A stretch of 19,123 nucleotides of DNA, taken from positions 1 through 19,123 of the forward strand of contig CALEPV010000058.1 in assembly GCA_937910905.1 (NCBI GenBank). Reading direction: 5' to 3'. A program made the translations under genes and the position numbers. Every line of letters begins with the position of its first letter. Position 1 is the first letter of the stretch. The notes beneath the pieces were generated by a model. That model was not told the origin of the DNA, made no database searches, and was given only the letters and a program-made list of their open reading frames with translations. Shown here piece by piece: positions 1 to 7,563 of the stretch. The DNA is from an uncultured Prevotellaceae bacterium (GTDB taxonomy: Bacteria; Bacteroidota; Bacteroidia; Bacteroidales; Bacteroidaceae).

Positions 1-19
1 AAAACAAAGGTAACAAAAA

Positions 20-57
20 AGGCTGAAACCCAAGCGAGGGATTCAGCCTAATTTTTA
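20..57. terminator. Bidirectional intrinsic terminator
   Basis: A 12-bp stem (20-31 with 38-49, one A-A mismatch) closes a 6-nt loop. It is followed by a T-rich run on the plus strand (52-57) and flanked on the other side by an A-rich run (10-20), which reads as T-rich on the minus strand. It can therefore end the minus-strand operon finishing at 166 and also any plus-strand transcript arriving from outside the window. Between it and the RyR gene (58-165) I see no gene, only AT-rich sequence and a short GC hairpin at 155-165. Confidence 0.75.
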
Positions 58-165
58 TCCTGCAAAAAAACTTTTAGCGGACAGCAATAATAACAAACGA
101 ACAACGGAGCCATTTGTAACGCAACAATACGAGAATTAACAAATAATGACCCAGTGCGGCAGCCG

Positions 166-462
166 CTATTGCTTCAACGGAGCAATAGTGAACCCGCATT
201 TCATTATGAACTTCAGAGTGCCGATGGCTGTATTGTAGTCGTACTCACGTTCCTCGTCGGTCAGCTCGTCGTACGGCACCAGGCAGGGATGTGTACGCAA
301 CTCATCATCGCGGCGTGGGCCATAGGTCCAGCCTTGGCTGAGGCGCATCTGTGCCCACACCTCGTGCACATTGCGCGACAACTGGTCAGCGAGTGCATCA
401 AGCGGCTCTGGCAACTGCACATCGCTGGTATCAATGGGCTGTGGCATATAGTTGCTGTTCAT
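166..462 (-). CDS. Stand-alone RyR-domain protein (98 aa)
   Basis: This small protein consists almost wholly of one RyR domain (ryanodine receptor repeat family), residues about 20-92. The visible signature is a VHEVW segment, a GWTYGP turn, a conserved THPCLVPYDEL stretch, then an acidic DEEREYDYNTA helix and a final helix ending in KCGF. There is no signal peptide or membrane segment, so it should be cytosolic. It starts 10 bp after the stop of the large channel-like gene, which itself carries a divergent C-terminal RyR-like segment, so the two are almost certainly co-transcribed and may work together. In animals RyR domains are part of calcium release channels. For bacterial copies a role in binding nucleotide-derived ligands has been proposed from comparative genomics, but the ligand here is unknown. 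Family assignment is firm; function is not. Confidence 0.85.
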   Translation of the reverse strand: MNSNYMPQPIDTSDVQLPEPLDALADQLSRNVHEVWAQMRLSQGWTYGPRRDDELRTHPCLVPYDELTDEEREYDYNTAIGTLKFIMKCGFTIAPLKQ

Positions 463-472
463 GGGTCGGATG

Positions 473-2677
473 CTATGATAAGGGTTTACTGTCTATTATT
501 GCCTTGGCTGTGCGCACTATCCAAGGGATGTAGCGCGAAAACTCCACGTCGAGTGCGGCTATGGAATCGAGCTCATCGTAGGGTCGCAGGTCGTGGTGGA
601 TGAAGCGCTTCTTGTTGCGCGACAGCTGGTCGGCGTATGGCGCATTGGCTGCAACATACTTGTCCTCATAGGGTCGCGGCTTGCGATAGCCCATGAGAAG
701 CTTCTCCACATTCCAGCGGTTATGCTCCACGCGAGCCAGTTCCTTGACCTCGCGCTCCTCGATGCGGTCCGCATCGCGGGTCGTATCGCTCAGCTTAAGG
801 CCTCGCATGGCACGCAGCGTGGCCAGCTTGACACTGATGGAATAGGCGCTGTACAGGTTTGACCACCTGTCGGCAACGCCCAGCGCACGCCACAGCTTGT
901 TCGACTCGCGTTCAATCTCTGCCGTAGGAATAGCCTCCAGCTCGGCTATGGTCAGGAAGCGGAACGGCTCGTTGTAGGCGGTGCAGTAGAGATAGTTGAT
1001 GAGCTTGGCCTGCGCCAGCGAGTTCTCATCGGCGCTGTAGGCCGTGTCGTTCATGCCGAAAGGGAAGATGTTGGCGTATCGGCCACCCTGCACTCGCTGG
1101 TGCAGCTGCCCGTCGGCCACCGTCGAGTAGGTGTTGCACTTCGGGTTCTCGGCTATCTTGACATCGGCATTGCGCAGGTTGGTGACGAAGTTGTCGGAGC
1201 GGTCTTGGTGCATGAACACCGGAATCTCGTTGTAATAGACTTCGTCGGGCATGTTCATGCCGAACACGAAGTTGCTGCGCTGGTCGTTGAGTGCAAGGAA
1301 AATGGACAGGTACTGATGCGCCGTGTCGCACGCCCAGTGGCGTATGAGCTCCTGCACGTCCTGCGAGAACACATCACCCTTGACGAACTCGAACTGTATG
1401 TCGAGGAAGTCGCTGTCGCTGGTGCTATAGCCGTTATCAGCATTGAACACCGATGGCGGGATGCGATGCTTCTCCTTGTCGGCAGAGCCGTCGGAGAGGT
1501 CGGTGTAGTAGTGCGACTGCACCTCGAAGAAGTGGCGGTTGCGAGTGACGAACTGCTTGCGCCCGCAGTCGGCATTGATGTCGATGAATGTGATGCGTGT
1601 GCGTAGCTGCTGGTCGCGACCGAAATTGGGGAAGTGCAGCACGTTGGCTGCTTCCATGGCAAAGGCTACGGCAAGGTTGGTGGTGCCGATGAACACCAGA
1701 TGCACGTACTTCGGGTCCTCCGGCTTGATGCCTTCGCCATAGACAGCCCTGTAGTCCACCGGCTTGTACGGGTGGTTCAAGTCCTTATGGCTGCGCCTCA
1801 CAAACACCTGCTTGGCCCATCCTGTATAGTAGTTGTAGGGCACGAAGTCCATGCCCAGATTGCGCACGCGGGAGAATATCTCGGATGTCTTGAATGCGGC
1901 GTAGGTGTCGATGTCCTCGAATACGCAGATGATTCGCTCAGGGTGGGCGTGTATCTGCGGCTGCTCCAGATAGTTGCATATATTGTCCACGCACTTCACA
2001 TTGACGGCATCGTGGGCAGGGTGCGAGCGGTCGCCGGCTATGTACACCTGCTTGGCCGACTCCAGGTGTATGCCTGCATGGTAGTCGACAGATGTGCGAT
2101 GGCCATAGTTGATGATGATGCGCGACATCTGCTTCTGGTCGAATATGCGCATCAGGTGCTCGCGTATATAGTCCACGTCGCGCGCACTCATCAGCAGTAT
2201 ATCTGCCTTCGGATTGCGCTCGAAGATGGAATGAATGATAGATGGCACGATGTCGTCGTAGCCCAGTATGATGTAGTGGCCGGATCTCAGATAGTGGATG
2301 TGACCGTTGCGATGGCGCTCGACACGCAGCCCTATGGAGTTGGTGATGACGCTGATGATGGCTCCATTGAAGACGAATGCGCCAAGCAGGAACGTGATGG
2401 TGAATATGGCCAGCAGGCCGAAGCTTATTTCATTGTTGATATAAAAGTTATTGAGGGCATTGGAGTCCACCAGCAAGTAGAATGGCAGAAGCCACATATT
2501 GCCATTAAGATGCTGGTTGCTCTGGAGTGCGAAGTCCCGTTTGTACCACGCGAGGATGATGCCGAGAGCTATCAGATATATGATGCCAAGGAAGACTAAC
2601 AGCACAAACAGCTGCAGCCACATGCTTTTCGACAACAGGCGGTCGAACCATAGCTTGAATTTCAGATAGAGCTTCAT
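473..2677 (-). CDS. CASTOR/POLLUX-like RCK channel protein with C-terminal RyR-like domain
   Basis: This 734-aa membrane protein has two predicted membrane helices (about 20-43 and 86-112). Between them lies a short loop with a V-DSN sequence at about 70-73, reminiscent of the ADSG filter region of plant CASTOR/POLLUX channels; no canonical potassium TVGYG filter is present. Directly after TM2 comes an RCK/TrkA-N-like Rossmann domain that opens with HYIILGYDD (134-142), matching the HxLILGWSD start of CASTOR/POLLUX. A second Rossmann-like unit begins at VHLVFIGTTN (325-334). Residues about 646-703 (VEHNRW, a GYRKPRPYEDKY stretch, HHDLRPYDEL) look like a divergent RyR domain. The gene starts 15 bp after the sulfatase stop in an AT-rich spacer and is followed after 10 bp by the 98-aa RyR gene. 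I infer a ligand-gated ion channel or a regulatory relative; ion and ligand are unknown. A remote TrkA-type transporter subunit is the main alternative. Confidence 0.7.
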   Translation of the reverse strand: MKLYLKFKLWFDRLLSKSMWLQLFVLLVFLGIIYLIALGIILAWYKRDFALQSNQHLNGNMWLLPFYLLVDSNALNNFYINNEISFGLLAIFTITFLLGAFVFNGAIISVITNSIGLRVERHRNGHIHYLRSGHYIILGYDDIVPSIIHSIFERNPKADILLMSARDVDYIREHLMRIFDQKQMSRIIINYGHRTSVDYHAGIHLESAKQVYIAGDRSHPAHDAVNVKCVDNICNYLEQPQIHAHPERIICVFEDIDTYAAFKTSEIFSRVRNLGMDFVPYNYYTGWAKQVFVRRSHKDLNHPYKPVDYRAVYGEGIKPEDPKYVHLVFIGTTNLAVAFAMEAANVLHFPNFGRDQQLRTRITFIDINADCGRKQFVTRNRHFFEVQSHYYTDLSDGSADKEKHRIPPSVFNADNGYSTSDSDFLDIQFEFVKGDVFSQDVQELIRHWACDTAHQYLSIFLALNDQRSNFVFGMNMPDEVYYNEIPVFMHQDRSDNFVTNLRNADVKIAENPKCNTYSTVADGQLHQRVQGGRYANIFPFGMNDTAYSADENSLAQAKLINYLYCTAYNEPFRFLTIAELEAIPTAEIERESNKLWRALGVADRWSNLYSAYSISVKLATLRAMRGLKLSDTTRDADRIEEREVKELARVEHNRWNVEKLLMGYRKPRPYEDKYVAANAPYADQLSRNKKRFIHHDLRPYDELDSIAALDVEFSRYIPWIVRTAKAIIDSKPLS

Positions 2678-2692
2678 TATATTATATATGTA

Positions 2693-4282
2693 TTATCTCT
2701 GTGGGTCATCATACTGTATCTGCAGCTGCTCAAGGCGCTGGTGCAGCTGGCGCTGCAGGTCGGCGAACTCCAGCTGGCCGTAGATGTTGTGCATCTCATG
2801 CGGGTCAGTCAGCAGGTCGTACATCTCCCATGCATCAATGTCGTGCCCATAAACATGCAACAGCTTGTAGCGGTCGGTGCGCATTCCATAGTGGCGGCGC
2901 ACATTGTGCTCGGCGGGGTACTCGTAGTAGTGGTAGTATATCGCATCGCGCCAGTGGCTGGGACTTTTGCTGCCCCGCAGCAACGGTAGCAGCGACTGGC
3001 CCTGTATGTCAGCCGGTATGTCGGCTCCGGCGAGGTCGAGGAACGTGGGTGCGTAGTCAATGTTCTGCACCATCTCGGTGATATCGCCCCTACGCTCGTA
3101 GCCCGCAGGCAGGCGCATAACCAAGGGCGTGCTTAGGCTCTCCTCGTAGATGAAACGCTTGTCGAACCACCCATGCTCACCCATATAGAAGCCTTGGTCG
3201 GATGTATAGACCACTAGGGTATTGTCCAGCAGGCCCTGTTGCTCCAGATAGTCGAGCACGCGTCCCACCTGCACATCCAGCTCGTGCACCACCTTGGCAT
3301 AGTCGCGCATGTAGCGCTGGTACTTGTACTCCAGCAGTTCGGCAGCGGCCGAGCCTGCCACAGAGCTGGCCGACTGGTGCGGCAGGAAGTTGCAGTCACG
3401 GCCCCAACGGTCGTAGAACGCGCGGCTCATGGGTACGTAGAGGCTGTCGTAGCGTTCGCGCTCTGACGGCGAGAGGCGGCCTATCATGCGCAGGTAGCTG
3501 CTGGTCAGACGGGTGCGGGGTGTGAGGCTATCGACGTACATCTTCGTGTCGTACACGATGTCCATGTCCTTACCTATCTCCATCTCCGTGGCTCCGGCAG
3601 CCTGACGGCCGCTGTAGTCATCGTGGAACTCGGCTGGCAGCGGAAACGTTGTGTCCTCATAGAGCGTCAGGTCGTCCAGCGACGGCAGCCAGCAGCGGTG
3701 GCACGCCTTGTGGTGGAGGAACAGGGCAAACGGCTTGGACGCATCGCGATGCTCCATCCAGTCAATGGCCTTGTCGGTGACAATGCGCGTCACGTAGCCG
3801 CTATCCACGCTCTGCGTGCCGTCCATGTGGATGAACGCCGGATTGTAGTAGTCACCCTGCGCTGGCAGTACCTCCCAGTAGTCGAAGCCCGTGGGACGGC
3901 TCACCAGGTGCCACTTGCCTATCATCACCGTCTGATAGCCGGTGGCCTGCAGGAGCTTGGGCATGGTCTGCTGCGAACCGTCGAACACTCCGTGCTCGTT
4001 GTTCGTAAAGCCGTTCTTGTGGCTGTGCTTGCCCGTAAGCATACAGGCGCGCGACGGGCCCGACAGCGAGTTGGCCACATAGCTGCGTGTGAAGCGCACA
4101 CCATCGCGTGCTATACGGTCGAGGTTCGGTGTCTCCACATAGCGCGTGTCGTAGCACGACATCATCTGTGCCGTGTGGTCGTCGGTCATTATGTACACTA
4201 TGTTGGGACGGCTGGCCTGCTGAGCTAACGCTGAAGCAGGAGCCACCAGCATCACAAGCAAGGGACAGTGGGCTCGGCTCAT
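2693..4282 (-). CDS. Secreted Ser-type sulfatase (S1 family)
   Basis: This 529-aa protein is an S1-family sulfatase. Residues 1-20 form a signal peptide ending in ASALA, so it should act in the periplasm. The fold starts with a metal-binding MTDDH (D34, D35). The catalytic signature S-G-P-S-R (74-78) leads to MLTG, so S74 is the residue to be converted to formylglycine. This is a Ser-type enzyme that would need an anaerobic sulfatase-maturing enzyme encoded elsewhere. Further hallmarks are GKWH, a KACHR segment and a C-terminal TSDQGFYMGEHGW metal/active-site loop. The pattern recalls the S1_11 group, which includes GlcNAc-6-sulfatases acting on host glycans such as heparan sulfate or mucin; I am only moderately sure of that subfamily. 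It lies 45 bp after the carbamoyltransferase stop, with a small AGCC-TTCG-GGCT hairpin (4283-4294) right before its ATG. No SusC/SusD genes or glycosidases accompany it. Confidence 0.9.
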   Translation of the reverse strand: MSRAHCPLLVMLVAPASALAQQASRPNIVYIMTDDHTAQMMSCYDTRYVETPNLDRIARDGVRFTRSYVANSLSGPSRACMLTGKHSHKNGFTNNEHGVFDGSQQTMPKLLQATGYQTVMIGKWHLVSRPTGFDYWEVLPAQGDYYNPAFIHMDGTQSVDSGYVTRIVTDKAIDWMEHRDASKPFALFLHHKACHRCWLPSLDDLTLYEDTTFPLPAEFHDDYSGRQAAGATEMEIGKDMDIVYDTKMYVDSLTPRTRLTSSYLRMIGRLSPSERERYDSLYVPMSRAFYDRWGRDCNFLPHQSASSVAGSAAAELLEYKYQRYMRDYAKVVHELDVQVGRVLDYLEQQGLLDNTLVVYTSDQGFYMGEHGWFDKRFIYEESLSTPLVMRLPAGYERRGDITEMVQNIDYAPTFLDLAGADIPADIQGQSLLPLLRGSKSPSHWRDAIYYHYYEYPAEHNVRRHYGMRTDRYKLLHVYGHDIDAWEMYDLLTDPHEMHNIYGQLEFADLQRQLHQRLEQLQIQYDDPQR

Positions 4283-4327
4283 AGCCTTCGGGCTCTAATT
4301 AAACATTAATCCATTATATCTTTTTCA

Positions 4328-5302
4328 TCATCCCAGCGCCTCCAGCATCCGCTTCAGCACCACCTGTGCCGATATCTCGCGGTTGGCTGCCTCGGGTATG
4401 ACTAGCGAGGTGGGAGCCTCAATCACGTCGTCGGTGACTATCATGTTGCGGCGCACAGGCAGACAATGCATGAACGCGGCATTGTCGGTGACAGCCATCT
4501 GGCGGGCACTGACGGTCCAGTCCATCATGGTGTGGTAGTCATCGAGCACCTTGCCATAGTCCTCCGGGCGTGTCACACCTGGACAGCTCCAATTCTTGGC
4601 ATAGATGAAGTCGGCATCCTCGAAGGCCTTCATCTGGTCGTACTCCGCACGTACATCCCCCACAAACTGCGGGTCGAGCTCATAGCCGGCGGGATGCGTC
4701 ACCACGAAGTCCACATCGGCAGCGCGCATCCACTCGGCGAAGGAGTTGGGCACGGCCTGCGGCAATGCCCTTGGGTGGGGCGCCCATGTGAGCACCACTT
4801 TCGGGCGAGCCTTATGCTTATGTTCCTCGATGGTTATCAGGTCGGCGAAGGCCTGAAGCGGATGCACGGTGGCACTCTCCATGAAGAACACCGGACGCCC
4901 GCTGTACTTGATGAACTGGTTCAGTATCGCCTCCTCGTAGTCGTCCTTGCGGCTCTGGAACTGCGCGAAGCTGCGCACGCCTATGATGTCGCAGTAGCTG
5001 GCCATCACCGGTATGGCCTCCAGCAGGTGTTCGCTCTTGTCGCCGTCCATCACCACGCCGCGCTCGGTCTCCAGCTTCCATGCTCCCTGGTTCACATCCA
5101 GCACGATGACGTTCATGCCGAGGTTCATCGCTGCCTTCTGTGTTGACAGGCGAGTGCGCAGAGAGTTGTTGAAGAAGATCAGCAGTGCTGTCTTATTGCG
5201 GCCCAGGTGCCGCCACTGGAAGCGGTCGCGCTTAACCTCCTGTGCTTCTGCCAGTGCTGCGCGGAGGTTGCCAATGTCTTGTACGTGTTGAAAGATACGC
5301 AT
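4328..5302 (-). CDS. argF': N-succinyl-L-ornithine carbamoyltransferase
   Basis: This 324-aa enzyme transfers a carbamoyl group from carbamoyl phosphate to the delta-amino group of N-succinylornithine in the Bacteroidetes arginine pathway; the cytosolic enzyme is a trimer in this family. Visible motifs are the carbamoyl-phosphate loop FNNSLRTRLS (44-53), ESATVHPLQ (142-150), and HCLPVRRN (279-286), characteristic of the acetyl/succinyl-ornithine branch rather than true ornithine carbamoyltransferases. At position 90, where I recall the Bacteroides fragilis enzyme having Pro and acetylornithine enzymes having Glu, this protein has Ser; absence of Glu favours the succinyl substrate. The length is normal. 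It is the first gene after a 226-bp gap with tandem repeats, downstream of proA, and is followed closely by the sulfatase. I could not find a TAnnTTTG promoter box just upstream. Confidence 0.93.
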   Translation of the reverse strand: MRIFQHVQDIGNLRAALAEAQEVKRDRFQWRHLGRNKTALLIFFNNSLRTRLSTQKAAMNLGMNVIVLDVNQGAWKLETERGVVMDGDKSEHLLEAIPVMASYCDIIGVRSFAQFQSRKDDYEEAILNQFIKYSGRPVFFMESATVHPLQAFADLITIEEHKHKARPKVVLTWAPHPRALPQAVPNSFAEWMRAADVDFVVTHPAGYELDPQFVGDVRAEYDQMKAFEDADFIYAKNWSCPGVTRPEDYGKVLDDYHTMMDWTVSARQMAVTDNAAFMHCLPVRRNMIVTDDVIEAPTSLVIPEAANREISAQVVLKRMLEALG

Positions 5303-5321
5303 GTTGGTCTATGTGTTTGAT

Positions 5322-5336
5322 AGCGCATTCTGCGCT
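5322..5336. repeat. Small inverted repeat upstream of the carbamoyltransferase gene
   Basis: A perfect 6-bp inverted repeat (AGCGCA, 3-nt loop, TGCGCT) lies 20 bp before the minus-strand start codon at 5302. It could fold in the 5' leader of the transcript or be a protein site. It is short enough to be chance. Confidence 0.3.
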
Positions 5337-5356
5337 GGTTGGTTATGCTTCAATTT

Positions 5357-5488
5357 TTGCACTGCAGTCGAGCGGTCGTTGCACTGCGGTCGAGCCATCG
5401 CTGTACCGCGGTCGAGCGGTCGTTGCACCGCGGTCGAGCGGTCGTTGCACCGTGCTGCAACTATCGGTGCACCGCGGTCGAACTTTTG
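5357..5488. repeat. Six 22-bp tandem repeats (intergenic minisatellite)
   Basis: Six head-to-tail units of exactly 22 bp occupy 5357-5378, 5379-5400, 5401-5422, 5423-5444, 5445-5466 and 5467-5488. The consensus is close to TTGCACCGCGGTCGAGCGGT plus CG, with a palindromic ACCGCGGT core. Units 1-4 are nearly identical, while units 5 and 6 have drifted in their second half. The array lies between proA and the carbamoyltransferase gene. Open frames crossing it on either strand are by-products of a repeat with no in-frame stop and lack start-site context, so I do not call a gene. The array could be a protein-binding array, a source of RNA structure, or a neutral, length-variable repeat. Confidence 0.9.
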
Positions 5489-5507
5489 CCGCCCCACAGC
5501 CCGGCTT

Positions 5508-5529
5508 AGTGATGATTAAGACCATCACT
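5508..5529 (-). terminator. Weak hairpin at the end of proA
   Basis: Arms AGTGATG (5508-5514) and CATCACT (5523-5529) enclose an 8-nt loop. The second arm touches the proA stop codon at 5529. On the minus strand no clear U-run follows, so this may be a weak or factor-assisted terminator for the ROK-proB-proA transcript, or a 3'-end stabilising hairpin. Confidence 0.3.
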
Positions 5530-6770
5530 TATGCCCTAGTCTGGCCGTTGCCTCGAATCACCCACTTGTAGGTGGTTATCTCCTCCAGTGCCATCGGCCC
5601 GCGGGCGTGCAGTTTCTGTGTGCTGATGCCTATCTCTGCGCCCAGCCCGAACTGTCCGCCATCGGTGAACGAGGTCGGAGCGTTGTGGTAGACACACGCG
5701 GCATCCACGCTGCGCAGGAAGCGCTCGGCGGCCTGTGCGTCCTCGGTCACTATGCTCTCGCTGTGGCCAGAGCCGTAGCGACTGATGTGGTCTATGGCCT
5801 CATTGAGGCTGTCCACAGTCTTGATGGCCATGCGTAGCGACAGGAACTCCGTGCCGTAGCTCTCCGATGTGGCAGGCTTCAGAAGTGTAGCAGGATAGCC
5901 GCTATTCTGCAGGGCACTGAACGCGGCATCGTCGGCATATATTTCGACATCCTTCTCAGCCAGCGGAGCACAAAGCTGCGGCAGTGCGCCCAGCTGCTGC
6001 CGATGTACAATCAAGCAGTCCAGAGCGTTGCACACGCTGACACGGCGTGTCTTGGCGTTGAGCACTATGCGTGCAGCCTTGTCCAGGTCGGCCGTGCGGT
6101 CCACGTATGTGTGCACCACGCCGGCACCGGTCTCGATGACCGGCACCCGCGCATTCTCGCGCACGAAGTTTATCAGGCGGCTGCTGCCACGGGGTATAAT
6201 CAGGTCCACATCGCCGTGGGCATGCAGCAGCTCGGCCGTAGCCTCGTGGCTGGTCAGCAGCAGGACAGTATCTGCCGGCAGACCGTGGCGGCTGAGCACA
6301 CCGTGAATCAGTGCCACGATGGCGCGGCAGCTCTGTTCGGCATCGCGTCCGCCCTTCAGTATGCAGGTGCTGCCCGCCTTCAGGCACAGCGAGAAGCAGT
6401 CGAAGCACACATTGGGGCGCGCCTCGAAGATGATGCCTATCACGCCGAAGGGTACGCTGACACGTGTCAGGTCCAGTCCGTTGGGCAGCGTGCTGTGCTT
6501 CAGCACCCGTCCCAGAGGCGATGGCAGCGCAGCCACATGACGCAGGTCGGCGGCTATATCGTGCAGGCGAGACTCGGTCAATCGCAAGCGGTCGTACATA
6601 GGATTGGATGCATCCATACGGGACAGGTCGGCAGCATTGGCCGACAGCAGTTCGCCCATAGCAGCATCAGTAGCATCTGCCAAGTCCAGCAGGATGCTGT
6701 CCAGAGCCTCACGTGGCATGTCAGCCAACAGTCTGGCCGCACGGCGAGGCCCGCTCAAATCAATGTGCAT
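5529..6770 (-). CDS. proA: Glutamate-5-semialdehyde dehydrogenase (gamma-glutamyl phosphate reductase)
   Basis: This 413-aa cytosolic enzyme reduces gamma-glutamyl phosphate to glutamate-5-semialdehyde with NADPH, the second step of proline synthesis. It shows the aldehyde-dehydrogenase-type fold of ProA: PFGVIGIIFEARPNV (107-121), the cofactor-proximal GSTCILKGG (133-141), the IPRGSSRLI segment (192-200), and the catalytic cysteine C247 in the RRVSVCNALDCLIVH stretch. Full family length. Its start codon lies inside the end of proB (11-bp overlap), so the two are translationally coupled and their products, which hand on a labile acyl phosphate, would be made together. The gene ends at a weak hairpin, beyond which lies the 22-bp repeat array. 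Confidence 0.96.
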   Translation of the reverse strand: MHIDLSGPRRAARLLADMPREALDSILLDLADATDAAMGELLSANAADLSRMDASNPMYDRLRLTESRLHDIAADLRHVAALPSPLGRVLKHSTLPNGLDLTRVSVPFGVIGIIFEARPNVCFDCFSLCLKAGSTCILKGGRDAEQSCRAIVALIHGVLSRHGLPADTVLLLTSHEATAELLHAHGDVDLIIPRGSSRLINFVRENARVPVIETGAGVVHTYVDRTADLDKAARIVLNAKTRRVSVCNALDCLIVHRQQLGALPQLCAPLAEKDVEIYADDAAFSALQNSGYPATLLKPATSESYGTEFLSLRMAIKTVDSLNEAIDHISRYGSGHSESIVTEDAQAAERFLRSVDAACVYHNAPTSFTDGGQFGLGAEIGISTQKLHARGPMALEEITTYKWVIRGNGQTRA

Positions 6771-7563
6771 TGTCGTGTGAGTGTGTGTTAAAGTGGGTGA
6801 AAGGCACTGCGTCCGGACGCTGCAACACGTCCAGCAGTATGTCGTCGCGCTTGCCGTTGGCTATGTACACATCGATGCCCGATGCGGCCACCTCGCGCGC
6901 TGTGGTATACTTACTCTGCATTCCGCCGCGCCCCGATGCCGACTTCTCGCTGCGTATCAGCTGGGACAAGTCGTCGTCGAGCCACACCTCGCGCACAATA
7001 CGCGACGAGGTGTCGGATGGCAGGCCATCGTAGATACCGTCTATCGTGGAAAGTATGATGAGAGCCTCGCAGCCCATGAGCTGGGCTACAAGGCCCGACA
7101 GTTCGTCATTGTCCGTGAACATCAGCTCGGTGATGCACACGGTGTCGTTCTCATTGACAATCGGCAGCACGCCGTGAGCCAGCATGGCGGCCATGCACTG
7201 CCGCTGGTTCTGGTTCTGTTCGGGAGTGGAGAAGTTCTCCTTCATCGTCAGCACCTGCCCCACATGGATGGCGTGGTCGCGGAACAACTCTACATAGCGA
7301 CCCATCAGTTTGGCCTGCCCGACCGCAGAGAACAGCTGCCGCTGCTCCACGATGTCCATTAGGTCAGTCTCGGTGGATGGCAGATGTAGCTCGCTGCGGC
7401 CACTGGCTACTGCGCCCGACGAAATCAGTATCACCTCAATGCCCCAAGCCCGCAGCTGCGCAATCTGGTCGACCAATGCCGACATACGCGTGATGTCGAG
7501 TGTGCCGTCACCACGCGTCAGTACATTGCTGCCAACCTTGATTGCTAACCGCGAGAACATCAT
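6760..7563 (-). CDS. proB: Glutamate 5-kinase without PUA domain
   Basis: This enzyme phosphorylates glutamate to gamma-glutamyl phosphate, the first committed and usually proline-inhibited step of proline synthesis. Motifs of the amino-acid-kinase fold are clear: KVGSNVL near the N-terminus, ISSGAVASG, NENDTV, FTDNDELSGLVA and GRGGMQSKYTTA. The frame is open 30 bp further upstream (to 7593). I choose the ATG at 7563, because it overlaps the ROK stop as ATGA and places KVGSN at the usual distance from the N-terminus; the next ATG at 7560 is equally possible. The protein is then 267 aa, ending shortly after the kinase domain, so it lacks the roughly 100-residue PUA domain of E. coli-type enzymes. 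It is coupled to ROK upstream and proA downstream. Confidence 0.94.
   Translation of the reverse strand: MMFSRLAIKVGSNVLTRGDGTLDITRMSALVDQIAQLRAWGIEVILISSGAVASGRSELHLPSTETDLMDIVEQRQLFSAVGQAKLMGRYVELFRDHAIHVGQVLTMKENFSTPEQNQNQRQCMAAMLAHGVLPIVNENDTVCITELMFTDNDELSGLVAQLMGCEALIILSTIDGIYDGLPSDTSSRIVREVWLDDDLSQLIRSEKSASGRGGMQSKYTTAREVAASGIDVYIANGKRDDILLDVLQRPDAVPFTHFNTHSHDNAH

Noticed and set aside
1634..2599. Long plus-strand open frame opposite the channel gene (321 codons)
   Set aside because: It lies wholly antisense to a gene with recognisable domains, its translation is low-complexity in His/Val/Leu with no family resemblance, and it has no promoter. It is a by-product of GC-rich coding DNA. 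The same holds for the long antisense frames at 6003-6791 and 8775-9659.
4283..4294. UUCG-type hairpin before the sulfatase start as a terminator or riboswitch
   Set aside because: The stem is only 4 bp with no U-run, and the 45-bp gap is too short for a known riboswitch.
5357..5488. CRISPR-like array
   Set aside because: Units are directly adjacent with no unique spacers, and no cas genes are present.
5301..5571. Small open frames across the 22-bp repeat array on both strands
   Set aside because: A 22-bp unit without stops yields open frames in several phases. Their translations merely cycle repeat-derived residues, and none has a convincing start.
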